64,000 bases of DNA, from the NCBI RefSeq assembly GCF_012726205.1, contig NZ_JAASAE010000004.1, positions 186,001 to 250,000 of the forward strand, in the 5' to 3' direction. Under the pieces are notes generated by a model that was given only the letters and a program-made list of their open reading frames with translations, did no database searches and was not told where the DNA came from. Made by a program: the position numbers and the translations under genes. This DNA is from Rhodococcus sp. HNM0569 (GTDB lineage Bacteria; Actinomycetota; Actinomycetes; Mycobacteriales; Mycobacteriaceae). Below are positions 14,550-25,284 of the stretch, piece by piece; positions within the stretch are counted from its first letter, which is position 1, and each line of letters opens with the position of its first letter.

Positions 14550-16823
14550 ATGCAGACTCTCCGCAAATCCGACGAACGCGACCGACCGCCCGCCGGTTCC
14601 ACGGGAGGGGACGGGCCGCCGCCTTTACGTGAACGGGTCGCGTCCGTCACGAGATACGACCTTCCGGCGTCGCTCGTGGTGTTCCTGGTGGCACTGCCAC
14701 TGTCGATCGGTATCGCGATCGCGTCGGGTGCCCCGGTGATGGCGGGACTGATCGCCGCGGTCGTCGGCGGCATCGTCGCCGGCGCGGTCGGCGGATCCCC
14801 ACTCCAGGTGACCGGACCCGCCGCCGGGCTCACGGTGGTCGTCGCCGAACTCGTCGACAAGTTCGGGTGGCAGGCCACCTGCGCGATCACCGTCGCGGCG
14901 GGCGTCCTGCAGATCGTGTTCGGGCTCAGCGGGATCGCGCGTGCCGCACTCGCGATCGCGCCGGTCGTGGTGCACGCGATGCTCGCCGGGATCGGTGTGA
15001 CGATCGCGCTGCAGCAGATCCACGTGCTCCTCGGCGGCAGCTCGCACAGCACGGTCGTGCAGAATCTCACCGAACTTCCCGGGCAGCTCTTTTCGCCGCA
15101 GTGGGATTCGGCGGCGATCGGGATTCTGGTGGTGGTGATCATGGTCGGCTGGAAGCGGCTTCCGGACCGGATGCGGATGGTGCCGGGTCCGCTGGTCGCG
15201 GTCGTCGTGGCGACAATCGTGTCGTTGCTCGTTCCGATGGACGTGCCCCGCATCCAGCTCGACGGATCGCTCTTCGACGCGATCGCCCTGCCGTCGCTGC
15301 CGGACGGCCCGTGGCTCGCGGTCGCCACCGGTGTACTCACCGTGGCGCTCATTGCGAGTGTCGAGAGTCTGCTGTCGGCGGTCGCGGTCGACAAGATGCA
15401 CGACGGACCGCGCACCGAGTTCAGCCGCGAACTCGTCGGTCAAGGCACTGCGAACGTCATTTCCGGTGCGGTGGGCGGACTTCCGGTCACCGGTGTGATC
15501 GTCCGCAGCTCGACGAATGTCGCGGTGGGCGCGCGCACGCGCGCATCGGCGATCCTGCACGGGATCTGGATCCTGGTATTCGCGGTACTGCTCACCGGTC
15601 TCGTGCAGCAGGTGCCCATGGCCGCTCTCGCCGGCCTTCTCGTCGTGATCGGACTGCAACTGGTCAAACTCGCCGACATCACGAAGGCACGCCGCACCGG
15701 GGATGCCTGGATCTACGGCGTGACGATCGCGGGAGTCGTGTTCCTGAATCTGCTCGAAGGTGTCCTGATCGGTCTCGCACTTGCCGTGATCCTGTTGCTG
15801 TGGCGCGTGATCCGGCCGTCGATCGCCGTCGAGAGGGGTGCGGGCGAGAACACGTGGACGGTCACCGTGGAGGGACCGTGCAGCTTCCTGTCGCTGCCGA
15901 AACTGACGTCGTTGCTCTCGCGGATCCCCGAACGCGCCGACGTGACGATCGAACTGGCAGTGGACTTCCTCGACCATGCGGCGTGGGACGCGATCGACCA
16001 GTGGGCCACGCACCACCGCCGCGGCGGTGGGCGGGTGACGATCGAAACGACCGGCCCGGTCGCCGTCGACGAGGTCGGCAGCGCACCGCCTACCCGCCGC
16101 AGCGCACTCGCCCCGCTCCCGGGTTTCGTCCCGTGGCGGCACTGGCAGTCGAAAAGTGCTGCGGAGCCGCCGAAGTCACCCGCGCTGCGGCCGGTACGCG
16201 ACGGCGTCGCGGAATACCACCGACGGGGCGCACCGCGGCTGCGCACTCACCTCGACGGTCTCCGCGACGGGCAACGCCCGGACACACTGTTCCTCACGTG
16301 TGCCGACTCGCGCGTCGTGCCGAATGTGATCACCAGCAGCGGGCCGGGTGATCTGTTCACGATCCGCAATGTCGGCAATCTCGTGCCGTCCGGCGCGGCC
16401 GACGACTCCGTCGAAGCGGCACTGGAATTCGCGGTCGGTGAGCTCGGGGTGTCCTCTGTCGTCGTGTGCGGCCATTCGGGCTGCGGGGCGATGACCGCGC
16501 TGCTCTCCGACGAGTCGCCGGGAACGCCCGCCGCGATCGACCGGTGGCTCACCCACGCCGACGCGAGTGTGCGAGCCTTCCGGAGCGGCCACCCTGCGGC
16601 GCGCGCCGCAGCGGAACTCGGGCTCGGCGCCGTCGATCAACTCGGCGTCACGAACGTCGCCGTGCAGGTGCAGACGCTCATGCGGCATCCGCTCGTGGGC
16701 GAGGCGTTCGCGGATGGGCGGCTGCGGGTCGCGGGCCTGTTCTTCGACATCGCGAGCGCCGAAGTGCTCGAGGTGACCCCGACCGGCGTCGCGCGGCCTC
16801 ACGCGCCCGCGTTCGCGACCTGA
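14550..16823 (+). CDS. SulP-family anion transporter fused to a beta-class carbonic anhydrase
   Basis: The 757-residue protein (ATG 14550; an upstream GTG at 14502 would add 16 residues) starts with a SulP permease: TM1-TM10 or more between about 35 and 415, with YDLPASLVVFLVALPLSIGI, GSPLQVTGPAAGLTV and GLPVTGVIVRSSTNVAVGA. A short STAS-like region (about 425-510, VTVEGPCSFLSLPKL) follows. The C-terminal 200 residues are a beta-carbonic anhydrase with zinc ligands Cys584 and Asp586 in CADSR, His642 and Cys645 in CGHSGC. The natural interpretation is bicarbonate uptake or export coupled to CO2/HCO3- interconversion at the membrane. All catalytic zinc ligands are intact. It is divergent from the dipeptidase gene. 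Confidence 0.93.
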   Translation: MQTLRKSDERDRPPAGSTGGDGPPPLRERVASVTRYDLPASLVVFLVALPLSIGIAIASGAPVMAGLIAAVVGGIVAGAVGGSPLQVTGPAAGLTVVVAELVDKFGWQATCAITVAAGVLQIVFGLSGIARAALAIAPVVVHAMLAGIGVTIALQQIHVLLGGSSHSTVVQNLTELPGQLFSPQWDSAAIGILVVVIMVGWKRLPDRMRMVPGPLVAVVVATIVSLLVPMDVPRIQLDGSLFDAIALPSLPDGPWLAVATGVLTVALIASVESLLSAVAVDKMHDGPRTEFSRELVGQGTANVISGAVGGLPVTGVIVRSSTNVAVGARTRASAILHGIWILVFAVLLTGLVQQVPMAALAGLLVVIGLQLVKLADITKARRTGDAWIYGVTIAGVVFLNLLEGVLIGLALAVILLLWRVIRPSIAVERGAGENTWTVTVEGPCSFLSLPKLTSLLSRIPERADVTIELAVDFLDHAAWDAIDQWATHHRRGGGRVTIETTGPVAVDEVGSAPPTRRSALAPLPGFVPWRHWQSKSAAEPPKSPALRPVRDGVAEYHRRGAPRLRTHLDGLRDGQRPDTLFLTCADSRVVPNVITSSGPGDLFTIRNVGNLVPSGAADDSVEAALEFAVGELGVSSVVVCGHSGCGAMTALLSDESPGTPAAIDRWLTHADASVRAFRSGHPAARAAAELGLGAVDQLGVTNVAVQVQTLMRHPLVGEAFADGRLRVAGLFFDIASAEVLEVTPTGVARPHAPAFAT

Positions 16824-16854
16824 CCGGCGCGGCGAACCCGGGGGAGGACCCGCG

Positions 16855-18528
16855 TCAGTCGTCGCCGGCCGCCACGAGCGGCTCGAGCGTGAGATGCGGG
16901 TTCTCCTTCTGGATGTACTGCAGGCGCCACTTGTCGCTGAGCAGTGCGAGCATGACGCCGTCGGAGCGCGTGAACACCTCGACGCCGCGCTGGCGGTCCA
17001 GTTCGGGTGCCGACTCGGCGTCGGTGCGGCGCGCGATCCCGTACGGGAGCGACTCCATGCGGGCCTCGACATTGAACTCGGCCTTCATGCGGGCCGCGAC
17101 CACCTCGAACTGCATCGGGCCGACGGCCGCCATCACGGGCGACGCGTCGCCGCGCAGGTCGTTGCGCAGGATCTGCACGACACCCTCGGAGTCGAGTTGG
17201 TCGACCGCCTTGCGGAACTGCTTGTACTTGCCCGCACTCTCGGCGCGCAGGATCGAGAAGTACTCGGGCGCGAACGACGGGATGGGCGGGAACTCGACCT
17301 TCTTGTCGAGATACAGCGTGTGGCCCGGTGCGAGGGCGTTTGCATTGACGAGCCCGACGACGTCGCCGGGATACGCGTCGTCGACCGTCGCGCGTTCGCG
17401 ACCGAACACGGTGAGCGCGTACTTCGTGGCGAAGGGCTTACCCGTCTGCGCGTGCGTGACCACCATGCCGCGCTCGAACACGCCCGACACGATGCGCATG
17501 AACGCGAGCCGGTCGCGATGCGCGCTGTCCATGCCCGCCTGCACCTTGAACACGACGGCGCTGAACGGGTCCGTGACCTCGCGGCTCGTGCCGTCGATCG
17601 CGTCGCGCCCGTGGGGCGGCGGCGCGAGGTCGACCAGGGTGTCCAGGATCTGCCGGACACCGAAGTTGAGCATCGCCGACGCGAAGATCACCGGCGAGGT
17701 CTGGCCCGCGAGGAACAGCTCCTGATCGTGATCCTGGCCCGTGGCCGACAGCAGTTCGCTCTCCTCGGCGGCGGTCGCCCAGTCGTCCCCGTCGCGTTCG
17801 AGTGCCGCGTCGGGCGTCAGGATTTCCTCGGGCGCGATCTTCGCGCCGCCCGCGGTGCGCGTGAAGCGGATGTACTCGGAGGCGACGCCGTCCTCGCCGC
17901 GGCGCAGCAGGCCGCGGAAATCGCCCGCGATGCCCACCGGCCAGAACAGGGGAGTGGGCGTCAGGCCGATGCGCTCGTTGATCTCGTCGAGCAGCTCGAG
18001 CGGGGTGCGGCCGGGTCGGTCCCACTTGTTGATCACGGTGACCACCGGGATGCCGCGGTGCCTGCACACCTGGAACAGCTTGAGCGTCTGCGGCTCGAGG
18101 CCCTTCGCGGCGTCGATCAGCATGATCGCCGAGTCGACCGCTGTGAGCACGCGGTAGGTGTCCTCGGAGAAATCCGAGTGACCCGGCGTGTCCACCAGGT
18201 TGATCACGTTCTCGATCTCGCCGTCCGCATCTTCGGAGAGGTAGTTGAACTGCAGTGCCGTCGAGCTGACCGAGATGCCGCGTGCTTTCTCCATCTCCAT
18301 CCAGTCGGAGACCGTCGACTTGCGGCCCGCCTTGCCGTGCACCGCGCCCGCCTCGGCGATGACCTTCGCGTGCAGCGCGAGGGCTTCGGTGAGCGTCGAC
18401 TTGCCGGCGTCCGGGTGCGAGATGACGGCGAACGTGCGGCGGCGGCGAGCCTCGGCTGCCAGGCCCTTCGCAGGCGAACCCGTCCCGGCCTGTGCAGTCG
18501 TTTCGGCCGGGGTGGTCGGGGTAGTCAA
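16855..18528 (-). CDS. prfC: Peptide chain release factor 3 (RF3)
   Basis: The protein is a translational GTPase with G1 SHPDAGKST (37-45 from the TTG start), G2 GISVSST, G3 DTPGHSDF (113-120) and G4 NKWD (167-170), then the RF3-specific second domain with HPPHGR-like [12 protein letters not shown] and the C-terminal RF3 domain. RF3 recycles RF1 and RF2 from the ribosome after termination. The TTG at 18528 is preferred because AGAGG lies about eight bases upstream and residues from there ([13 protein letters not shown]) resemble usual N-termini; a longer start at 18573 is possible. It is convergent with the SulP-carbonic anhydrase gene and divergent from the acyl-AMP ligase. Confidence 0.95.
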   Translation of the reverse strand: MTTPTTPAETTAQAGTGSPAKGLAAEARRRRTFAVISHPDAGKSTLTEALALHAKVIAEAGAVHGKAGRKSTVSDWMEMEKARGISVSSTALQFNYLSEDADGEIENVINLVDTPGHSDFSEDTYRVLTAVDSAIMLIDAAKGLEPQTLKLFQVCRHRGIPVVTVINKWDRPGRTPLELLDEINERIGLTPTPLFWPVGIAGDFRGLLRRGEDGVASEYIRFTRTAGGAKIAPEEILTPDAALERDGDDWATAAEESELLSATGQDHDQELFLAGQTSPVIFASAMLNFGVRQILDTLVDLAPPPHGRDAIDGTSREVTDPFSAVVFKVQAGMDSAHRDRLAFMRIVSGVFERGMVVTHAQTGKPFATKYALTVFGRERATVDDAYPGDVVGLVNANALAPGHTLYLDKKVEFPPIPSFAPEYFSILRAESAGKYKQFRKAVDQLDSEGVVQILRNDLRGDASPVMAAVGPMQFEVVAARMKAEFNVEARMESLPYGIARRTDAESAPELDRQRGVEVFTRSDGVMLALLSDKWRLQYIQKENPHLTLEPLVAAGDD

Positions 18529-18707
18529 CGAAGAACCTCTCGGTCGAAGGGGCGGGGACGGCGCGCGGAGCATGGCACGAACGCCGTTTCCAGGATACTC
18601 GCCGCGCCGGTGGCGTCCGACGCTGCACGGACGGCGGTAACGGCCGCGACCCGCAGCCGGATCTCCTTCGTGAGGACCCGAGTGACCCGACCCGACAGGA
18701 GTGGCAC

Positions 18708-20339
18708 GTGAGCAGGTTCACCGACGAGATGTACGCGACCGCCGCCCGCACCTCGCGCGGCCTCGTGACCGGCGAGCCCGACGCCCCGCGGCGCCAGCAG
18801 TGGGGCGAGATCCACGCGCTCGCGCGCCGCATGGCGGGCGGTCTCGCCGCCGTCGGGGTGGGCCACGGCGATGCCGTCGGCGTGCTCGCGGGCGAACCCG
18901 TCGACATCGCGCCGTCGTGTCAGGCGATCTGGATGCGCGGCGGTGCCGTCACGATGCTGCACCAGCCGACGCCGCGCACCGACCTCGCGGTGTGGGCCGC
19001 GGACACCGAGACCGTCATCTCGATGATCGACGCGAAGGCGGTGGTACTGGGTGTGCCGTTCGACTCGGCGAAGCCGCTCCTCGAGGAACGCGGCATCACC
19101 GTGGCCACGATCGAGGCGCTCGCCGCGGGGCCCGACACCGATCCACTCGACACCGCCGAGTCCGACATCGCGCTGCAGCAGCTCACATCCGGTTCGACGG
19201 GCAGGCCGAAGGCCGTGCGGATCACGCACGAGAACTTCTACACCAACGCGTACGCGATGATCGACCGCATCGAGTACTCGCTCGACGACGACGTCATGGT
19301 GAGCTGGCTGCCGCTCTTCCACGACATGGGCATGGTCGGCTTCCTCAGCGTCCCCATGCAGGTCGGCGCCGAGGTCGTCAGTATCACGCCGATGGACTTC
19401 CTGCGGGCCCCGCTGCTGTGGGCGCAGCTGATGGGCAAGTACCGCGGCACGGTCACCGCGGCACCGAACTTCGCCTACTCGCTCCTCGCGCGGCGCCTCC
19501 GGCAGGCCGACGACGGTGCCGTCGACCTGAGTTCCGTCCGGTACATGTGGAACGGTGCCGAGCCGGTCGACCCGGACACGATGCACGCGCTGGCCGACGC
19601 CGGCGCGCGATTCGGGCTCGATCCCGCAGCGCTCGCCCCGGTGTACGGCATGGCCGAGACGACACTCGCCGTGTCGATCCCGTCGCCCGGACACGGCATG
19701 GTGCTCGACCACGTCGACCCCGACCTGCTCGAGGCGATGAACCACGCCGTGCCGTCGACGAAACCGAACGCCCGCGCCCTCGCGACCCTCGGCAGCCTCG
19801 TGCCGGGACTCGAGGGACGCGTCGTCGACGACGAGGGCGCTACCCTGCCGCCCCGCGGAGTCGGCGTCGTCCAGGTGCGGGGCCGCGCCGTCACCCCCGG
19901 GTACGTCACCGTCGACGGTCTCGTCGCGGCGCAGGATGGAGACGGGTGGCTCGACACGGGCGACGTCGGCTACTTCACCGAGGACGACCTCGTCGTGGTG
20001 TGTGGCCGCGTCAAGGACGTCATCATCATGGGCGGACGCAACATCTATCCCACCGACATCGAGCGCGCCGCAGGGACCGTCGCCGGGGTGCGCCCGGGCA
20101 ATGCCGTCGCGGTGCGGCTCGACGCCGGGCAGAAACGCGAGAGCTTCGCCGTGGTCGTCGAGACCAACGCGGCCGACGACCCGGACGAGGTCAAACGCAT
20201 CGAACACGCCGTCGTGCACGCCGTGTTCTCCGAAGTCGGCGTGCGGCCGCGCACGGTCGCGGTGCTCGCGCCGGGCAGCATCCCCAAGACGTCGTCGGGC
20301 AAACTGCGTCGCGCGGGCTCGGCGTCACTGGTGGGTTGA
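18708..20339 (+). CDS. Fatty acyl-AMP ligase / acyl-CoA synthetase (homologue of mycobacterial Rv1013 'pks16')
   Basis: The 543-residue adenylate-forming enzyme carries the P-loop TSGSTGRPK (160-168), the FAAL-like [14 protein letters not shown] (200-213), [21 protein letters not shown], and [19 protein letters not shown]; the catalytic C-terminal Lys lies in [11 protein letters not shown]. It activates a carboxylic acid as acyl-AMP and may pass it to CoA or a carrier protein. Close resemblance over the whole length to the M. tuberculosis protein annotated as Pks16 is from memory; in spite of that name it is not a polyketide synthase. The GTG/ATG region at 18708 is preceded by AGGAG. A small membrane protein follows 22 bases later. 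Confidence 0.93.
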   Translation: MSRFTDEMYATAARTSRGLVTGEPDAPRRQQWGEIHALARRMAGGLAAVGVGHGDAVGVLAGEPVDIAPSCQAIWMRGGAVTMLHQPTPRTDLAVWAADTETVISMIDAKAVVLGVPFDSAKPLLEERGITVATIEALAAGPDTDPLDTAESDIALQQLTSGSTGRPKAVRITHENFYTNAYAMIDRIEYSLDDDVMVSWLPLFHDMGMVGFLSVPMQVGAEVVSITPMDFLRAPLLWAQLMGKYRGTVTAAPNFAYSLLARRLRQADDGAVDLSSVRYMWNGAEPVDPDTMHALADAGARFGLDPAALAPVYGMAETTLAVSIPSPGHGMVLDHVDPDLLEAMNHAVPSTKPNARALATLGSLVPGLEGRVVDDEGATLPPRGVGVVQVRGRAVTPGYVTVDGLVAAQDGDGWLDTGDVGYFTEDDLVVVCGRVKDVIIMGGRNIYPTDIERAAGTVAGVRPGNAVAVRLDAGQKRESFAVVVETNAADDPDEVKRIEHAVVHAVFSEVGVRPRTVAVLAPGSIPKTSSGKLRRAGSASLVG

Positions 20340-20361
20340 CCACCCGCCTAGGATCGAGGCC

Positions 20362-20868
20362 ATGAGTTCCCTCGACCGCGCTGTCCTGCGCGACCTCGCC
20401 CGGATCGAACGCAAGGTCCTCGGCGAGATCGAACTGGGCTGGCGTGGTCGGGCGGTCGGAGCCGTGTCGGTCGTCATGGCTGCGGCGCTGGTCCTGCCAC
20501 AACTCGGCGGCCTGCACGTGTGGGAACTGCCGGGCGCAGGCAATGCCGGGCTCCTCGCCGTGGTGTTCACGGCGTTCGCGCTGGCTGTCGGGCTCGTCGC
20601 GTCGCCTCTCGCGGTGCTCGTGCGGCGCTGGTCGATCGCATGGATCGCCGTCGCGGGCAGCGGCGTCACCACCGCCCTCGGCCTGTTCGCGTACTGGTCG
20701 CAGCATTCGGCGCCGCAGGGTGCGGCCTCGGTCGGCCCGGGCCTCGTGATCGACTGGCTCGGTGTCGCGGTGCTCACGGTGCTGTGGCTTCCCGTGGTAC
20801 TGCAGCGACTCTCGCGTGATCATCACCGCCGGTCGGGCGCCCGCGGACGCACCGCGATCCCGCACTGA
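20362..20868 (+). CDS. Small conserved membrane protein (4 TM)
   Basis: The 168-residue protein starts at ATG 20362, 22 bases after the acyl-AMP ligase, and is likely in its operon. An amphipathic N-terminus (SSLDRAVLRDLARIERKVLG) is followed by four membrane segments near 32-48, 62-86, 93-112 and 123-145. The C-terminus is basic (SRDHHRRSGARGR). No domain was recognised. Its place next to the ligase may mean a role with the activated lipid, but nothing in the sequence proves this. Confidence 0.8.
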   Translation: MSSLDRAVLRDLARIERKVLGEIELGWRGRAVGAVSVVMAAALVLPQLGGLHVWELPGAGNAGLLAVVFTAFALAVGLVASPLAVLVRRWSIAWIAVAGSGVTTALGLFAYWSQHSAPQGAASVGPGLVIDWLGVAVLTVLWLPVVLQRLSRDHHRRSGARGRTAIPH

Positions 20869-20913
20869 CCTGCGAGCGAAACCGGCGTGCCTGTGAGCGA
20901 AACCGGCGTGCGA

Positions 20914-20933
20914 GGACTCGCAAAGTGCTCACA
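20914..20933. repeat. Half copy of an intergenic palindrome shared with the prs terminus
   Basis: The 20 bases starting GGACTCGCAAAGTGCTCACA are identical to one arm of the palindrome at 45963-46006. They are preceded by two direct copies of a GAGCGAAACCGGCGTGC unit (at about 20876 and 20895). The cluster lies immediately 3' of pth, as the full palindrome lies 3' of prs. Confidence 0.85.
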
Positions 20934-20938
20934 AGGGG

Positions 20939-21511
20939 TCAGTGGAGCCGGTTCTGCGCCGCCTCCAAGCCCAGCTGCAGGACCAGTTCGACGGCGTCCG
21001 CGCCTTCTTCGAGCAGCACCGGCAGGTCTTTGCGCTCGACCGACGAGAACGGTTTGAGTACGAAATCGGCGGGATCCTGCCGACCGGGCGGTCGCCCGAT
21101 CCCGATGCGGGTGCGCACGTAGTCCTTCGTCGTGAGGGCCTGCGAGATGGACCGCAGGCCGTTGTGCCCGCCTTCGCCGCCGCCCTGCTTGAGCCGGATC
21201 GTGCCGTAGTCGAGGTCGAGCTCGTCGTGGACCACCACGATGCGGTCGGCCGGAATGGAGAAGAAGCGCGCGAGCGCGGCGACAGGCTTACCCGAGAGGT
21301 TCATGTACGACCGGGTCTTCGCCACGACGACCGGCCCGCCGGCGAGCCGGCCCTGCACCATCTCGGCGCCGCTCTTCTTGTGGACCGAGAACTTCCCGCC
21401 GACGCGGTCCGCGAGGACGTCCGCCACCATGGCCCCGACGTTGTGCCGGGTCTTCTCGTACTGCGGCCCCGGATTGCCGAGACCGACCACCAGCCAAGGT
21501 CCGTCGCTCAC
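20939..21511 (-). CDS. pth: Peptidyl-tRNA hydrolase
   Basis: The 190-residue enzyme frees tRNA from prematurely released peptidyl-tRNA. The catalytic His23 is in KTRHNVG, with Asn13 in GLGNPG and Asp near 96 in [12 protein letters not shown]; the substrate-binding [10 protein letters not shown] follows. The GTG at 21511 is chosen because AAAGGACGGG lies about nine bases upstream. The gene is downstream of rplY on the same strand, the usual order in mycolic-acid actinobacteria. Confidence 0.97.
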   Translation of the reverse strand: MSDGPWLVVGLGNPGPQYEKTRHNVGAMVADVLADRVGGKFSVHKKSGAEMVQGRLAGGPVVVAKTRSYMNLSGKPVAALARFFSIPADRIVVVHDELDLDYGTIRLKQGGGEGGHNGLRSISQALTTKDYVRTRIGIGRPPGRQDPADFVLKPFSSVERKDLPVLLEEGADAVELVLQLGLEAAQNRLH

Positions 21512-21563
21512 GCGTGCACCCGTCCTTTCGGTTCGCTCCACAACATGTCACTCCACACACGAC

Positions 21564-21593
21564 GGCGCGCCCCCGGAAAACCGGGAGCGCGCC
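21564..21593 (-). terminator. Hairpin between rplY and pth
   Basis: GGCGCGC pairs with GCGCGCC around an inner stem CCCGG/CCGGG and an AAAA loop, with one C-A mismatch. It lies 16 bases after the rplY stop and has no T-run, as is typical for high-GC actinobacteria. It may attenuate readthrough into pth. Confidence 0.6.
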
Positions 21594-21609
21594 GCGAGCC
21601 AGTATTCGA

Positions 21610-22224
21610 TCAGCCCTCGGAGGACTCGTCCTCGGTGGGGAGCTGCTCCTCGGGGATGTCCTCTTCCATCTGGCGCGCGGTGGGCGCGGCAACGATGTTG
21701 ACGACCAGGAGCTCCGGATCGGCCTGCAGGGCCGCGCCGGCGGGCAGCGTCAGGTCTGCCGCGGTGATGCGGGTGCCGACCGGGGCGTTCTCGATCGAGA
21801 CCGAGAGCTCCTCGGGGATGTTCAGGGCGTCGGCCTCGAGCGCGACGGTGTCCGCTTCCTGCGTGACCAGCGAGCCGGCAGCCGCGTCGCCGCTGACGAC
21901 GACGGGCACGTCGACGGTGACCTTCTCGCCCTTCTTCACGACGAGGAGGTCGGCGTGCTCGATGTAGTTGCGGATCGGGTGGATGACGACCGACTTCGTG
22001 AGCGCCAGCTGCTCCTTGCCGTCGATCTCGAGCTCGACGAGCGCGTTGGTGCCGTGTGCACGCAGGATCGCCGCGAACTCGAGCGACGGAAGGTTCAGGT
22101 GGCGGGGCTCGGAGCCGTGGCCGTAGAGCACGGCGGGCACGTTGCCGGCGCGACGGGCACGACGCGCGGCACCCTTGCCGAACTCGGTGCGCGTGGCGGC
22201 GACGAGGCGATTCTGGTCAGACAT
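21610..22224 (-). CDS. rplY: Large ribosomal subunit protein bL25 (CTC form)
   Basis: The 204-residue protein has the N-terminal 5S-rRNA-binding bL25 domain (1-95; [20 protein letters not shown], then VLYGHG) and the C-terminal CTC beta domain (about 100-185), with an acidic tail [17 protein letters not shown]. This long form is typical of actinobacteria. AGGAG lies about 11 bases upstream of ATG 22224. In mycobacteria, prs and glmU are found directly upstream on the same strand; here 23.8 kb of other genes intervene. Confidence 0.96.
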   Translation of the reverse strand: MSDQNRLVAATRTEFGKGAARRARRAGNVPAVLYGHGSEPRHLNLPSLEFAAILRAHGTNALVELEIDGKEQLALTKSVVIHPIRNYIEHADLLVVKKGEKVTVDVPVVVSGDAAAGSLVTQEADTVALEADALNIPEELSVSIENAPVGTRITAADLTLPAGAALQADPELLVVNIVAAPTARQMEEDIPEEQLPTEDESSEG

Positions 22225-22438
22225 GGTGGAGCGGCTCCTGAAGCTCGTATCGAATGGCTGGCGTCCTGCTCGGCGAGACGAGCGCGCACGGCCGTTGGGG
22301 CGAGATGCCCGAGCTGAGCCGTAGTCGCGTCGATCACGGTGAGCCAGCGGAACTAGGCGGTTCACCCTCGCCGAGACAACTCGATCTACCTTACCGGACG
22401 CCACCCGCCGAAGCGAACGAGCCCCGACCGGCACCGTC

Positions 22439-23959
22439 TCACGCCGTCGCGGGCGCGCTCTCGTGTCCGGATGCAGGCGCGACGGGGACCGCGCGGGCCG
22501 CGCTGACCCCGGCACGCCGCCCGAAGAAGCTGCCGTCGCCGAGCGACGTGCCGCTCGCGTAGCCACCCGCGCACACACCGGACGTGCACCGGCCCGCGGC
22601 GAACAGTCCGGGGATCGGTTCGCCCGACACGTGCAGCACCTCGGAGTCGACGGTGGTCTTCAGGCCGCCGAGTGTGAAGCCGAGCGTGTGTCCGCGCAGA
22701 TCGATCGCGGCGATCGGCGTCCCGATCGGCTTGACCCACTCGGGCTTCTTGCCCAGCAGCGGGTCGCGGCCCTCGGCGGCGTGCCGGTTGTACACCTCGA
22801 CGGTCGACGTCAGCGTGCCCGCGGGCAGGCCCATGTCGGCCTCGAGCTCCTCGACCGTCTCGGCCACCCACTTCGGCTGCAGCTGCTGCATGAAGGGGGT
22901 CGCCGACGTCGCGGCGGCGCCTTCCTCGTAGCCCGCCTCGTCGATGATCAGGAACGCCTGGTTGTCGTTCTGCTGCAAGGTCGCCTGCCCGATGCGACCG
23001 GGATAGGTGTCCTCCGCGATGTAGCGCTGGCCGCGCCCGTTGACCATGATGCCGCGCACCATGTGCTGCGGGTCGGCGATGAACGCGACCTCGGTGGCGT
23101 CCATGTGCGCGACGGCGGCGCCGAGCGCCTGGCCCATCAGGATCGCCCGGCCGTCGTGCTGCTCGATGGCCGCGCCGGGCCGCCCGATCAGCCGCGGTGC
23201 GAACGACTCGACCATCTCCTCGTTGTACGCGAAGCTGCCCATCGCCAGGACGACGCCGCGTCGTGCGCGTACCGCGATCTCTTCGCCGTACCGCTTGGCG
23301 ATCACGCCCACCACACGGCCGGTCGTGTCGGTCACGAGCGTTTCGATACGCACGTCGTACTCGGCGCGGACACCGAGCGCTTCCGCGGTCTCGACGAGCG
23401 GCTTCATCAGCATGAAGCCGCCGCCCTTCTCGCCTGTCACCTTGCCCGACATCTGCGGCACGTGGCCGCGCGGCGCGGGCGTCGCGATCTCGTGGAACGG
23501 CGCGGCGTTCTCGCCGCCCGAGTACATGAGGCCGTCGTCGAACGGGGGCTCCCACGCGGGCTCGCCCCAGAACGACGGCTTGAACGTGACGCCGCAGTCG
23601 ACGAGCCAGTCGTAGTGTTCGACACTGCCGTCGCAGTACGCCTCGATCTTGGCCTCGTCGACGCCGGGCCCGAGGGCCGCCGTCATGAACGTCTTCATGT
23701 TCTCGGGGCTGTCGTCGAAGCCGCACGCGCGCTGCGTCGCGGTGCCGCCACCGAGGTAGACGAAGCCGCCCGCGAGCGACGCGGCGCCGCCCCAGCCGCC
23801 GGTGCGTTCGAGGACGAGGACGTCGGCGCCCGCCCGGGCCGCTTCGATCGCGGCCGTGACACCGGCGATGCCGTAGCCGGCGATCACGACGTCGGCTTCG
23901 AAGTCCCAGTGCGAGATCTCCGATTCGGGGCGGGGGCGGACGGGCGTGGGAGCGGTCAT
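22439..23959 (-). CDS. FAD-dependent dehydrogenase, fumarate reductase / 3-ketosteroid-1-dehydrogenase (KstD) type
   Basis: The 506-residue flavoprotein has an N-terminal dinucleotide fold [20 protein letters not shown] (about 24-43) with the acidic end of strand 2 in VLVLER, a [12 protein letters not shown] flavin loop, and the C-terminal FAD segment [20 protein letters not shown] plus [15 protein letters not shown]. This architecture belongs to the FRD/KstD superfamily of delta-1-dehydrogenases and flavocytochrome-type reductases. The substrate is unclear: steroid dehydrogenation is plausible in rhodococci, but no steroid genes are nearby. ATG 23959 is chosen from several close in-frame starts. 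It stands alone between rplY and the EgtE-like gene. Confidence 0.88.
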   Translation of the reverse strand: MTAPTPVRPRPESEISHWDFEADVVIAGYGIAGVTAAIEAARAGADVLVLERTGGWGGAASLAGGFVYLGGGTATQRACGFDDSPENMKTFMTAALGPGVDEAKIEAYCDGSVEHYDWLVDCGVTFKPSFWGEPAWEPPFDDGLMYSGGENAAPFHEIATPAPRGHVPQMSGKVTGEKGGGFMLMKPLVETAEALGVRAEYDVRIETLVTDTTGRVVGVIAKRYGEEIAVRARRGVVLAMGSFAYNEEMVESFAPRLIGRPGAAIEQHDGRAILMGQALGAAVAHMDATEVAFIADPQHMVRGIMVNGRGQRYIAEDTYPGRIGQATLQQNDNQAFLIIDEAGYEEGAAATSATPFMQQLQPKWVAETVEELEADMGLPAGTLTSTVEVYNRHAAEGRDPLLGKKPEWVKPIGTPIAAIDLRGHTLGFTLGGLKTTVDSEVLHVSGEPIPGLFAAGRCTSGVCAGGYASGTSLGDGSFFGRRAGVSAARAVPVAPASGHESAPATA

Positions 23960-24084
23960 CGGCGGTGGCATCCTCTCGGCCGGGCTTCGCGCACGGCGGC
24001 GCGACAACAGTGCTGCCGGTCACAGTAGACACGTGTCCAGCGGTGGTGTCCCGCATTCCCGGTCAGCGGGAGGCGGCACGCGGC

Positions 24085-25284
24085 CTAACGAAGTCGCCGG
24101 ACCGCGCTCAGGAAGGTGTCGAGGTCGGCCTCCGAACAGAAGTAGTGCGCCGACGCGCGCACCACCGAATCGAGGCCGCGCGCCGTCATGTCCAGCAGGG
24201 TCGAGCCGCGCACACTCACCGTCACGACGACGTCGAGCGCTCGCAGGCGCTCACGCACCGCGTCCGGCTCGACGCCGTCGACGGTGAACGACACGATGCC
24301 GCTGCGCGGCGGTGCCGGATCGCGCACCGTGACGCCCGGGATGTCGTCGAGGCCCGCGCGCAGGTACTCGGCGCGCTCGCCGACCGCGGCCGCGACCGCG
24401 TCGACGCCGAGGTCCAGGAGGTAGTCGGCCGCCGCGCCTAGCCCGAGGCGCGCCGCGATGTCGGATTCCCACAGTTCGAAGCGGGTGGCGTCGGGCACCG
24501 TCGCGTACGTGTCCGATGCCGTCCATGCGGCACCGCGCATGTCGGGCGCCGCGGGTTCGAGCCGCAACTCCGGCCGGACGTACAGCAGCCCGGTGCCGCG
24601 TGGCCCCCGCAGCCACTTGCGCCCCGTGGCCGACAGTGCGTCCACGTCCAGTTCGTGGACGTCGAGCGCGACCTGTCCCATCGACTGGCAGGCGTCGAGC
24701 AGCACGAGGGCGCCGTGGCGATGGGCGAGCGCGGCGGCCTCGCGTACCGGGTTGAGCAGGCCACTGTTGGTGGGAGCGTGCACGATCGACACCAAGCGCA
24801 CGCGCTCGTCGAGCATCGCGTCGAGCGCGGCGAGATCGAGGCGGCCGGACGGCTCGCCCGGAACGAATTCGACGGACGCCCCCACGGCTCGGCCACGCGA
24901 CAACGCCGCGATCGCGTTCGAGGAGTACTCCACCTGCGACAGCAGAACCCGGTCGCCCGGGCCGAGCGGTACGGCGGCAAGGAAGTCGTTCCATGCCCGG
25001 GTTGCGCTGTCGGTCAACGCGATCGACTCGGACGTGGTGCCGAGGAGACGGCCGAGTGAGACCTTGACGGCGGCGAGATCGTCGACGCGTTCGGCGGCCG
25101 CGAGATAGCCGCCGACCTCGGTTTCGCGGCGCAGGTGACGAATCTGAGCCTCGACGACGGGTTCGGGGGCGAGCGACGAGCCCGCGCTGTCGAGGAAGAC
25201 GACGTCCCGGCATCCGGGCGTGTCCGCCCGCACCGCGTCGAGTGGGTCGGTCGGTCGCAGGCTCGAAGCGTCGGCCCGCGTCAC
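24085..25284 (-). CDS. Class V aminotransferase / cysteine-desulfurase-fold PLP enzyme, EgtE-like
   Basis: The 399-residue enzyme has the fold-type I PLP pattern: VVFLDSAGSSLAPEPVVEAQ at 28-47, RRETEVGGYLAAAE at 52-65, the PLP-contacting Asp197 and Gln200 in LLLDACQSMG, and the Schiff-base Lys223 in ATGRKWLRGP. The ETEVGGY motif and overall layout recall mycobacterial EgtE, the beta-lyase that cleaves hercynylcysteine sulfoxide to ergothioneine. It lies 0.9 kb from egtA on the opposite strand, while the egtABCD operon has no egtE. The assignment to EgtE is an inference; other isopenicillin-N-epimerase-like enzymes share the motif. Its GTG start overlaps the stop of the DUF2630 gene by four bases. 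Confidence 0.75.
   Translation of the reverse strand: MTRADASSLRPTDPLDAVRADTPGCRDVVFLDSAGSSLAPEPVVEAQIRHLRRETEVGGYLAAAERVDDLAAVKVSLGRLLGTTSESIALTDSATRAWNDFLAAVPLGPGDRVLLSQVEYSSNAIAALSRGRAVGASVEFVPGEPSGRLDLAALDAMLDERVRLVSIVHAPTNSGLLNPVREAAALAHRHGALVLLDACQSMGQVALDVHELDVDALSATGRKWLRGPRGTGLLYVRPELRLEPAAPDMRGAAWTASDTYATVPDATRFELWESDIAARLGLGAAADYLLDLGVDAVAAAVGERAEYLRAGLDDIPGVTVRDPAPPRSGIVSFTVDGVEPDAVRERLRALDVVVTVSVRGSTLLDMTARGLDSVVRASAHYFCSEADLDTFLSAVRRLR

Noticed and set aside
18708-20339. Polyketide synthase, following the mycobacterial name Pks16
   Set aside because: Only an adenylate-forming domain is present; there is no ketosynthase, acyltransferase or carrier domain.
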